In this document: piece after piece, positions 30,470 through 38,302 of the stretch | How positions within the stretch are numbered: the stretch's first letter is position 1 | Layout: the number at the start of each line of letters is the position of its first letter | Origin: a virus | Length of the DNA: 42,574 nt | Strand: one strand, 5' to 3' | Virus record (IMG/VR): IMGVR_UViG_3300042558_001443 | Coordinates: 1-42,574 of that record | Translations under genes and position numbers: made by a program | Notes under the pieces: model-generated | The model's database searches: none | What the model saw: only the letters and a program-made list of their open reading frames with translations | What the model was told of the DNA's origin: nothing

Positions 30470-31219
30470 ATGGAAGAATTAAGAATTGACCCTAGAATCG
30501 CATATGATGTTGTGGAATTACCAAGTAGAGGTATCCACTATTCAAATGGTAAGAAATCAGTAAGAGTTGCTTACCTAACTGCCGCGGATGAAAATATATT
30601 AGCGTCCCCAAATTTAATACAAACAAATGCAATAGTTAATGAACTATTAAAAAGAAAGGTATTGGATAAGGATATCCAAACTGAAGATTTAGTTGAGGAG
30701 GATAAAGAGGCAATCTTAATATTTTTAAGAAATACCGCATTTGGTTCAGAATATAAAGTTACATTAACTGACCCAAAAACAAACGAAGACTTTGAAGTTG
30801 AAATTGATTTAAGTAGTTTAGATTTTAAACCATTTACATTAGTAGCAGATTCTAACGGAGAGTATTCGTATTTTATGAATAAATCCAAAGTAGATGTGAC
30901 ATTTAAGTTTTTAACACAAAAACAAGAAAATGACATAAAAGAAATTGCAAAGAGTTGGAATGGTAATGGAATTGCTCCAATTATCACAAAACAACTTGAA
31001 GGTATGATTAAATCCGTGGCTGGAGTTAATGACCCAATGAATACAAGAAATTTCATTGAGAACATGCCAATTAAGGATTCACAAGATTTTAGAAAATATG
31101 TATCCGATAATAAGCCAGGAATTGACCTAACACAAACAGCAAAAACCCCATCAGGAGAAGAGATCCAATTTAGAATTGGGTTTGGGGTTGACTTTTTTCG
31201 CCCTTTCTACGGAGTATAA
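30470..31219 (+). CDS. Tail-assembly / baseplate chaperone, gp26-like (unshifted product)
   Basis: A 249-residue protein. The N-terminus (RIAYDVVELPSRGIHYSNGK, then VRVAYLTAADENILASPNL) fits the T4_baseplate/gp26 type ('lPSkG..y.....v.vr.Lt..dE..l'), the group acting between tube and tape-measure genes in T4-like and other contractile phages. Residues ~75-190 are helical, with IKSVAGVNDP. It ends FFRPFYGV. Directly at this end, a C(T)6 run plus a CGC codon overlaps a second frame that continues for 49 codons, so the gene probably yields two products like other tail chaperones (compare G/GT of lambda). No TATTTAT element is visible upstream. Confidence 0.8.
   Translation: MEELRIDPRIAYDVVELPSRGIHYSNGKKSVRVAYLTAADENILASPNLIQTNAIVNELLKRKVLDKDIQTEDLVEEDKEAILIFLRNTAFGSEYKVTLTDPKTNEDFEVEIDLSSLDFKPFTLVADSNGEYSYFMNKSKVDVTFKFLTQKQENDIKEIAKSWNGNGIAPIITKQLEGMIKSVAGVNDPMNTRNFIENMPIKDSQDFRKYVSDNKPGIDLTQTAKTPSGEEIQFRIGFGVDFFRPFYGV
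31193..31202 (+). promoter_or_regulatory. Probable +1 ribosomal frameshift site in the chaperone gene
   Basis: Frame 0 reads GAC TTT TTT CGC. After a +1 slip the Phe tRNA on the second TTT (31196-31198) re-pairs with TTC (31197-31199), a better codon match, and the next codon is GCC (31200-31202). The A-site codon CGC is a rarely used Arg codon in this A+T-rich genome, as in other +1 sites where a slow codon follows a slippery one. Confidence 0.6.
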
Positions 31220-31349
31220 GAAAAATCAATTATCGGAAATTCACTACCTAATCAGGAAAGGTTTCTCATATGGAGACATTTTAACTATGCCTGTCTATAT
31301 TAGACGATACTATATTGGTTATATAATGGAGTTGGAAAACACACAATAA
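31200..31349 (+). CDS. Frameshifted C-terminal extension of the chaperone (49 codons)
   Basis: In the +1 frame, 49 codons from 31200 end in TAA at 31347-31349. The predicted shifted protein is 243 unshifted residues plus 49, i.e. 292. The extension begins ALSTEYKKNQLSEIHYLI and continues RKGFSYGDILTMPVYIRRYY, ending MELENTQ. 'DILxMPVYIRRxYI' is typical of the T-like downstream domain of phage tail chaperones, and it lies exactly between chaperone and tape measure. It has no ATG of its own until the middle (ATGCCTG at MPVYIRR), so expression as a separate protein is less likely. Confidence 0.7.
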   Translation, partial: ALSTEYKKNQLSEIHYLIRKGFSYGDILTMPVYIRRYYIGYIMELENTQ

Positions 31350-31351
31350 TC

Positions 31352-31358
31352 TATTTAT
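31352..31358 (+). promoter_or_regulatory. Late-type promoter element TATTTAT, 4 nt before ATG
   Basis: ATCTATTTATATGT precedes the ATG at 31363 with a 4-nt gap, directly after the stop of the frameshifted frame. Confidence 0.6.
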
Positions 31359-31362
31359 ATGT

Positions 31363-33237
31363 ATGGGACAAATAAGATATCAAACTTTAGCTAGTCAATC
31401 AAAAGACAGAGCCGCATACGAAAGAGCCGTAAAAGATTCTGCAAAAAGTTACAATGAACAAATTGATTTAACTGAATATGAAAGGGCTTGGAAAGAGAAA
31501 GAAAACTATAACTCAAACAAACCAACTACATCAGGTTCTAAAACATTTATTGAGGCGGCTACAGGTATTTTAAAAGGACAAGAAAGTGGAGGTTATTACA
31601 AAGATATTAGTCAGTCCGTTAATTCAACAAGTGCCATGTCAATGGCAACAGGTGCTGATGGGAAATTATTAGGACCCGACCAAATAGCTCAAAATGTATT
31701 CAAGGCAGGTTTAAGTCAAATGACGGATGAATATAATAACCAAAGAAAGTTATTAGAAGACATCAATACTAAAACCGGTTTAACTGGTAAACTATCAAAA
31801 GATTTTAGAGAAGAGATTTCAAATGCGGGACCAAGATTAGCTCAATTAGGTGTCTCATTTGAAACATTAGCTGACGTTGCTCAGGGATTAGTTGATAAAT
31901 CAGGAAGATTCAATTTAATTAATCAACAATCATTTGAAAAGGCTGCAGAAGTTGGGGAAGCTTATTTAGGTTCAATGGAGAGTCTTACGAACATGTTACC
32001 TGATTTTGAAAAAGTTGGTATAGGTGCTCAAGGTACATTTGACGCGGTAGAAAAGGCAGGAAAAAGTTCATTAACATTAGGTCTAAACTCACAAAGAGTT
32101 GCAAAAGATTTACAAACAAATATAGGTAAGTTAAACGAATACGGATTCCAAAAAGGAGTTGAGGGTTTAACTAGAATGGTCCAAAAATCTATTGAATTTA
32201 GATTAAGTATGGATGCAGTTTCACAAGTGGCCGAAAAGGTATTCAGTCCTGAAAGTGCATTAGAGTTATCTGCTAACTTACAAGTATTAGGTGGCGCAAT
32301 TGGAGATTTCAATGACCCACTTAAATTAATGTATATGGCGACAAATAATGTTGAGGGATTACAAGATTCAATTATTAATGCCGCAAGTAGTTTAGCAACA
32401 TACAACCAAGAACAAGGAAGATTTGAAGTTACGGGTGTTAACCTAAGAAAAGTGAGAGAGATGGCTGCGTCTTTAGGTATGGACTATAAGGAACTTACAA
32501 AGACCGCAATTGCGGCACAAGAAAGATTGAGTGCTAAAGAAATGTTAACTGGTTTAAGAATTGAAGATGCCGATAAGGAATTCTTAACTAACATGTCTCA
32601 GATGAAAAATGGTAAAATGACCATTGAATTACAATCTGAAGAATTGAAAAAACGTTTTGGGGCAAATGAAGTTGCATTAGAGGATTTAGATAAGAACCAA
32701 GCTGAATTATTATTACAATATAGAGACGAATTTAAAAAATTAACATCTGATGAAATAGTTAGAAACCAAGCTAGTGACGTTGAAAATATTAGACGTGATG
32801 TATCCTTTTTAGTTAAATCAGTTGCATTAACTGGAACAAGAGAAGTTCAAGAGATGGCCAAAAAATTGGGTATTGATTTTAAAAATTTCGCAGATGTAAC
32901 AAAAGAAACATTACCAAAAGCGGCAACTTTAATCAATAATGAAATAAAAGGTATAGTTACACCTGATAAAAAACAAACAGGTAAAGTTGAAACACCAAAA
33001 GCTGCGGTAACCCAAGAAGATGCTAAAAAAATGGCGGAAGAAGAAGCTAAAAAACAAAAAGAAGCGTCTACTCAAATGGATAAAAATGTCAAAGTAACAA
33101 ACGAATATGTATTCAAAGGTGGAGACACTTTAGTTGATGGTTGGATGAGAGAAGTAGGTAAGAACGCAAGTATCTATAACGATTTCCATACCGTAGATAC
33201 CCAATCGTATACTACACCATCAACCGCTAAAAGATAA
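31363..33237 (+). CDS. Tail tape measure protein
   Basis: A 624-residue, largely helical protein directly after the frameshifted chaperone, the diagnostic position of the tape measure. Long heptad-like helices run through residues ~120-560 (LLEDINTKTGLTGKLSKDFR, then ALELSANLQVLGGAIGDFND and KLMYMATNNVEGLQD, as in phage tape measures with an ALELSANLQ...GG repeat). A Lys/Glu-rich low-complexity segment near ~540-575 (EDAKKMAEEEAKKQKEAS) precedes the end. No lysozyme or peptidase motif is seen. By the usual ~0.15 nm per residue it would give a tail near 95 nm, similar to T4 (gp29 590 aa). Confidence 0.8.
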   Translation: MGQIRYQTLASQSKDRAAYERAVKDSAKSYNEQIDLTEYERAWKEKENYNSNKPTTSGSKTFIEAATGILKGQESGGYYKDISQSVNSTSAMSMATGADGKLLGPDQIAQNVFKAGLSQMTDEYNNQRKLLEDINTKTGLTGKLSKDFREEISNAGPRLAQLGVSFETLADVAQGLVDKSGRFNLINQQSFEKAAEVGEAYLGSMESLTNMLPDFEKVGIGAQGTFDAVEKAGKSSLTLGLNSQRVAKDLQTNIGKLNEYGFQKGVEGLTRMVQKSIEFRLSMDAVSQVAEKVFSPESALELSANLQVLGGAIGDFNDPLKLMYMATNNVEGLQDSIINAASSLATYNQEQGRFEVTGVNLRKVREMAASLGMDYKELTKTAIAAQERLSAKEMLTGLRIEDADKEFLTNMSQMKNGKMTIELQSEELKKRFGANEVALEDLDKNQAELLLQYRDEFKKLTSDEIVRNQASDVENIRRDVSFLVKSVALTGTREVQEMAKKLGIDFKNFADVTKETLPKAATLINNEIKGIVTPDKKQTGKVETPKAAVTQEDAKKMAEEEAKKQKEASTQMDKNVKVTNEYVFKGGDTLVDGWMREVGKNASIYNDFHTVDTQSYTTPSTAKR

Positions 33238-33249
33238 TCTAAATAAATC

Positions 33250-33256
33250 TATTTAT
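33250..33256 (+). promoter_or_regulatory. Late-type promoter element TATTTAT, 16 nt before ATG
   Basis: ATCTATTTATAA, then 16 nt of A-rich leader to the ATG at 33273. Confidence 0.55.
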
Positions 33257-33272
33257 AATATAAAAGAAAATA

Positions 33273-36200
33273 ATGCCAAGTTACTTAAATTTTGACTCAA
33301 CCAAACAATTTAGGGATTTTATCATAGCTAAAACGTTAAACAAACCAAATGGTCCACAAACGTTTACTAAAGATAACTATGACTATCAAAAATTAAGTAA
33401 TCTATCAAATGTGGATCCGGGTTCAGTTGATAAAAATAGAAAAGATGATTTAATTAAAATTTCTAATTCAAACGTATACAAACCAACTAATTTTTTTATA
33501 AAAGAAAATATTGATACGTTACCAAGAACACGTAACCTATCATTATATTTTAATGGTGGTTCCCCATATTTTACTGCGGAAAAACATAATTTAATCAGTA
33601 TCATGGCAACAAAAACGTATGATACCGAATCTGAATTATTTAAATTTGCCGCAAAATACATAAGAGAAGATAAAGGGGGACCTGTATTAACAAGGATAGC
33701 ATATAATACAGATAGAGCGATTAATGGTAAGGTAAGATTGTTAGATGCGTTAAATGGTAACACAGCGACCGCGTTAAACATATTAACAGGTAGAGAACCA
33801 TTGGTTGAAATGAATAATAAGATTACTGTTGCAAGTACTCTTATTGGTAAAGGTATTGATTTTTTACAAACAGTTTCAGGAACACAATTACCATTTAGTG
33901 AAATACCGGGTGATTATTTATCAGACCCAAGAAACCCAATAAATTATAGACCCGAAGCAAAAACTGAATTAGGTAAAATTGCACAAGATGTTACGGGAGT
34001 GTTAGGTTCATTAATTGGAATTGAAAGAAGACCGAAGTTATCGAGAAAACCTTCAGATTTATTAATACAATATATGGGACAAGGACCTAAACAGGCTTTG
34101 TTTGATTCATTAACATTTAATAGATACGCACCGAACTACACAACAAGTGCAAGGTCACAACAATCATCAAAGTTGTTTAGTTTTGTAGATAAAGCTGCTC
34201 AGGGTATAAAAAATATATTAGGGGTTGAAGCACCTGCAGGACAAGCCTACATTGGTGACGATAGATCAAACGATGTAAGATTTGCCATGGGTGATTTTAA
34301 TGACAATCAAGTAAGAAGTACTTACTATCTTTCATTGATGTTCGATGAAATTTCTGCTCAGTTATTTCATAAAAGTAAAAATGTAACTGAGGGTGGACAA
34401 ATTAGCGGTAAACTAACTTGGTATAGTAAAAATTCTAAAAATAAATTAGGAGAACATAACAAGGAATATAGTGGTAGGGAACAAACTAACTTACAAGATA
34501 GTCTATCAACAAAATATGTTTTTAGAGAAGATTCAATTTTAGGAAAAACACAACAATTATTAAACACATTACCAACTAATGGTTCTGAAATGCGTTCTCA
34601 TGTGGCAAACGTAATTGACCAAACAAGTAGAGTTTTTAAAGATGGTGAGGTAATGATGTCAAGAGGTTCCGCAGTAAAATACACAAACAAATTTTCTGGT
34701 GAAGAAAGTGGTGTTGAATATTGTAGAGTATGGACAAAAGATAGACCATACTTTAACTATACAGATACCATGAAAAAAACAAACATGGTAAGAAAGTTTG
34801 ATGGAAGTGTAATGGGTGGAGGCAGTAGAGTATGGAACTTAAACTATGCTCCAATGTCAAATGGTAGAAAATCATTTGAAAATTCAACAAATATAAAAGA
34901 CGGACAAGCAAAAAAATATATGTTTTCAATTGAAAACTTGGCTTGGAAATCATCCACACAAAAAGGGTTCACCGTACAAGATTTACCAATTTGTGAAAGA
35001 GGTTCAAATGGCGGTAGAGTGATGTGGTTCCCACCATATGATTTAAAAGTATCAGAACAAAATAGTGCTAAATGGGAAGAGAATAGCTTTTTAGGTAGAC
35101 CCGAACCAATATACACTTATCAAAATACATCAAGAAGTGGTACAATATCATTTAAAGTTGTTGTTGACCACCCAAGTATTTTAAATCTATTAGTAAGAGA
35201 ACATTTCAAAGGTATGTCAGATGAAGAGGCTGATAACTACATTAACGCATTCTTTGCTGGATGTGAGGAAATTGACTTTTATGATTTAGTAAGAAAATAC
35301 ACTAACTTAGATACTGATGATATAAAAAGAATTAATGAATATCTTAATGCGGGGAAAGAAATGTCCACCATTATGAAATACAAATATTCATCAGAAGAAG
35401 TTGAGGAAGTTGTACCAGAAACGGGAGAGACACCAACAAAAGCACCAGAACCTTTTTCATTAGCGTTATTTTTCCCAAATGATATTCCATCTAAAAATGG
35501 AAAGGACACAACAAAAGGAGAAATATATAGTACAATACAACCTTCATATTATGCTCAAAAAGCCTCTTTAAATGCGGACGCTTTAGCTGATTTTACAAGA
35601 TTAAGTGGAGACACAAGTTCAGATGCAATTCAAGATATAAAGACAATTTTTAAATTAGAAAAATCAAAAATAACAGATTTCACCAAAGCTATTAATTTAC
35701 AACTTGATAAGTTAAACACGGGATTTGAAAAATTAAATACAAACTATACAGAATTTACCACAAAAATTGATAACCTTAAAAAGGCGGTAAGTGGAAACAC
35801 AATTGAACTTGCTGAATTTAAAATACTATCAAGTGCGTCCGAAGTTGCGAATGATGATTATAATTTCTTATTAGGAATGAGACGAGCTCACTCTTTAGTA
35901 TTAGATATTCTTACTAGATTAAAAGGTGACACGGATAAAATACCTGACTTTAACTGGCCATCAGAAGAGGAAGTTAAAAAGAATGCTAAAGATGGTTTAA
36001 ATGACCAAAAGTTAACATTTACTTTTGAAAAGTTAGGTTATAAAAATAACGTAGGTAAATTAATTATAAATTTTTCTACAGAAGGTGAAAATGCAAAAGG
36101 ATTAACAAATGTTGATCCTGATGGTAGATTAGATTGTAAGACCGTCATTAATACAAAATATGGTTTAAAGATAACAACACCAAATGCGTTTTATTGTAGA

Positions 36201-37976
36201 CAAACAAGTGTTAAGTTTTCGGCTAAAACACTTAGTGTACAAAAACCACCATCAACACAAAAAATTAAAATACCAAAAATTACAAAGGAGCCAGGTGAAC
36301 CGGAAAAAACATATACACCAAAGCCACCTATTGATGTAATGAAAAGAATCATTACCAAAACACTATCTGAATGTTACTACTTTAAAAAATTAGAAGAAGA
36401 TTCACCATTAGCGTTTACATCACTAAAAGAGAAGTTAAAATATTTTCATCCGGCTTTCCACTCAACAACACCCGAAGGTTTGAACTCAAGATTAACGTTC
36501 TTACTACAATGTGTGAGACCTGGTAATACAATACCTATAAAAGGAATTGCGGATGTTAATGATTTAAATGCACGAAATACTTCTTTCGGACCACCACCGA
36601 TATGTGTAATAAGAATTGGTGATTTTTATCATTCTAAAATTGTGATAAGAGACATCAACATAACGTATGACGACTCGACTTGGGATTTAAATCCTGAAGG
36701 TATTGGTGTACAACCAATGATTGCTAGTGTAACGTTACAAGTTAGTTTCATAGGTGGTCAAGGATTGGAAAGACCGGTTGAAAAATTACAAAATGCATTA
36801 TCATCAAATTTCTTTGCAAATACTGAGATATACGATGAAAGAGCACAATCAACCGCAACATTAATTGATGGTAAACCTGCGGATAAATTTACTAAAGAAT
36901 TTATTGCAGAATTACAAAAGAAACCAGAATTTCAGTTAGAAGGTGATAAAGACAATAGACCAAAAGTAACACAAGGAGTGTACATTGGTTCATTAAATGA
37001 TAGTAAAATTGAATATAATGCACTTATTGATGCAATTTATAGTACTACTGATTCATATATTAACTTATACCAATCATCATATAACGAAGTTATAAAAAAA
37101 TATGGAGACAAAATATCAAGTTTATTCTTCCATAACAGATATAAAAGTGTAACAGGATTAACAATTAATACAAGTACAACAACAACTGACATAATACCTT
37201 TATTAGGTGCAACTAACAATGTTGCGGATATAAATTTTTATAGTGAAAAACTTAAAATAGATTTAGAAAGTTATATCAATAATAATGATGTTACCACCTT
37301 ATTGGGTTTTAATAAAGCAGTAACAAGTGAAGGAATGGATTGGTCTAACGAAAAATTAAGAGAAACGTTAAAATCAATCATTAACGAAAAAATAGGGGAA
37401 ATGCCTGAAAGTAGTTCACTAAAGAAATTAGAAGATTCTAGAAATAAAGTAATTAAATTATTTGAAAAAGCTAATTTTTTAGTTAAAAATGAATTTGATG
37501 GTAAAATTAATGGAACTGAATTCAGCTCAACAACATTGTCAGGATTTACAAGTACAGCGTTCTACAATCATTATTCAAGTATTGTTGATTATCTTAAAAA
37601 TAAACATGGAGAATTTAATGAAGATTTAGATATTAGTTTTGATTTTGTTAACGACACATTAAACGACGATATTTTCGTAGAGATAATTTCAATATTATTA
37701 CAAGGAAAGAAAGAGACTATAACTAAACTTTATGAGGAAATTTCGACAAAAGAAATATCCGATAAAATTGGTGAGATTGTGGACAAATTAATAGAGACCC
37801 CAAAAGAAAAGAAATTTAGAATGGGTAAATTCCCTATTAAAAAGGGTAATGGTAAAATAGAATATAATATTAATGTTACCGATTACATTGTTATTGATGA
37901 AATAAAACAAAGTTTAATGAACGTCTTCAATGAAGGGGAAGTTAAATATGGTACAGAAACCTTTAAATTAACATAA
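33273..37976 (+). CDS. Very large baseplate protein with tube-initiator-like region
   Basis: A 1567-residue protein. Around residues 575-640 is RVMWFPPYDLKVSEQNSAKW, then LGRPEPIYTYQNTSRSGTIS and FKVVVDHPS; 'F.P.........W....GR.EPi..Y..t...isF' recalls the tube-initiator/LysM-type baseplate proteins of contractile tails (XkdM/gp48-gp54 area). Residues ~1085-1175 (FHPAFHSTTPEGLNSRLTFL, then FGPPPICVIRIGDFYHSKIV and IRDINITYDDSTW) look like a second baseplate-type domain, where FYHSKIVI may bind the tube end. The middle (~765-860) is helical and coiled-coil-like, and the last 300 residues are acidic/helical. It is far larger than T4 baseplate genes other than gp7 (1032 aa); probably a fused or enlarged wedge/hub component. 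Confidence 0.6.
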   Translation: MPSYLNFDSTKQFRDFIIAKTLNKPNGPQTFTKDNYDYQKLSNLSNVDPGSVDKNRKDDLIKISNSNVYKPTNFFIKENIDTLPRTRNLSLYFNGGSPYFTAEKHNLISIMATKTYDTESELFKFAAKYIREDKGGPVLTRIAYNTDRAINGKVRLLDALNGNTATALNILTGREPLVEMNNKITVASTLIGKGIDFLQTVSGTQLPFSEIPGDYLSDPRNPINYRPEAKTELGKIAQDVTGVLGSLIGIERRPKLSRKPSDLLIQYMGQGPKQALFDSLTFNRYAPNYTTSARSQQSSKLFSFVDKAAQGIKNILGVEAPAGQAYIGDDRSNDVRFAMGDFNDNQVRSTYYLSLMFDEISAQLFHKSKNVTEGGQISGKLTWYSKNSKNKLGEHNKEYSGREQTNLQDSLSTKYVFREDSILGKTQQLLNTLPTNGSEMRSHVANVIDQTSRVFKDGEVMMSRGSAVKYTNKFSGEESGVEYCRVWTKDRPYFNYTDTMKKTNMVRKFDGSVMGGGSRVWNLNYAPMSNGRKSFENSTNIKDGQAKKYMFSIENLAWKSSTQKGFTVQDLPICERGSNGGRVMWFPPYDLKVSEQNSAKWEENSFLGRPEPIYTYQNTSRSGTISFKVVVDHPSILNLLVREHFKGMSDEEADNYINAFFAGCEEIDFYDLVRKYTNLDTDDIKRINEYLNAGKEMSTIMKYKYSSEEVEEVVPETGETPTKAPEPFSLALFFPNDIPSKNGKDTTKGEIYSTIQPSYYAQKASLNADALADFTRLSGDTSSDAIQDIKTIFKLEKSKITDFTKAINLQLDKLNTGFEKLNTNYTEFTTKIDNLKKAVSGNTIELAEFKILSSASEVANDDYNFLLGMRRAHSLVLDILTRLKGDTDKIPDFNWPSEEEVKKNAKDGLNDQKLTFTFEKLGYKNNVGKLIINFSTEGENAKGLTNVDPDGRLDCKTVINTKYGLKITTPNAFYCRQTSVKFSAKTLSVQKPPSTQKIKIPKITKEPGEPEKTYTPKPPIDVMKRIITKTLSECYYFKKLEEDSPLAFTSLKEKLKYFHPAFHSTTPEGLNSRLTFLLQCVRPGNTIPIKGIADVNDLNARNTSFGPPPICVIRIGDFYHSKIVIRDINITYDDSTWDLNPEGIGVQPMIASVTLQVSFIGGQGLERPVEKLQNALSSNFFANTEIYDERAQSTATLIDGKPADKFTKEFIAELQKKPEFQLEGDKDNRPKVTQGVYIGSLNDSKIEYNALIDAIYSTTDSYINLYQSSYNEVIKKYGDKISSLFFHNRYKSVTGLTINTSTTTTDIIPLLGATNNVADINFYSEKLKIDLESYINNNDVTTLLGFNKAVTSEGMDWSNEKLRETLKSIINEKIGEMPESSSLKKLEDSRNKVIKLFEKANFLVKNEFDGKINGTEFSSTTLSGFTSTAFYNHYSSIVDYLKNKHGEFNEDLDISFDFVNDTLNDDIFVEIISILLQGKKETITKLYEEISTKEISDKIGEIVDKLIETPKEKKFRMGKFPIKKGNGKIEYNINVTDYIVIDEIKQSLMNVFNEGEVKYGTETFKLT

Positions 37977-37978
37977 AC

Positions 37979-38302
37979 ATGAGTAGAGAATATTTTAATA
38001 GGTACCAATTTTATATAAATGATGGGGAATTTAGAGTTGTTCCGGGAATCGAAATACCAATAAAAGGAACGGACAAGTACCAACAATATAAAAAAGGTAA
38101 GGATAGATTAGATAAACTATCACAAGAATATTATAATTCACCACTATATGGTTGGTTGATTTTATTGGCAAACCCTGCTGCAGGTAGTATAGAATTTGAA
38201 ATACCTAACAATTATTATATAAGGATACCATATCCTCTAATCGACTCTTTACAAGATTATAAAAGTGGTGTAGAATTGTATAACTTATATTATGGGGAAT
38301 AA
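37979..38302 (+). CDS. Baseplate wedge protein, gp53-like / LysM-type
   Basis: A 107-residue protein. YKKGKDRLDKLSQEYYNSPL, then YGWLILLANPAAGSIEFEIP and NNYYIRIPYPLI, is the pattern 'GDRLDxLSxxYYxxPLYWWLILxANPxxG.......G..lRIP' of gp53-type wedge proteins, a LysM-like fold in T4-like baseplates. It follows the large baseplate gene after 2 nt and overlaps the next by 11 nt, so translation is coupled. In T4, gp53 links wedges during baseplate ring formation. Confidence 0.65.
   Translation: MSREYFNRYQFYINDGEFRVVPGIEIPIKGTDKYQQYKKGKDRLDKLSQEYYNSPLYGWLILLANPAAGSIEFEIPNNYYIRIPYPLIDSLQDYKSGVELYNLYYGE

Noticed and set aside
30571-31065. Minus-strand 164-codon ORF antisense to the chaperone gene
   Set aside because: Shadow frame with low-complexity Ser/Leu composition and no promoter element.
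31193-31219. -1 frameshift in the chaperone gene
   Set aside because: The -1 frame from the T6 run does not give the conserved extension; only the +1 (or -2) frame does.
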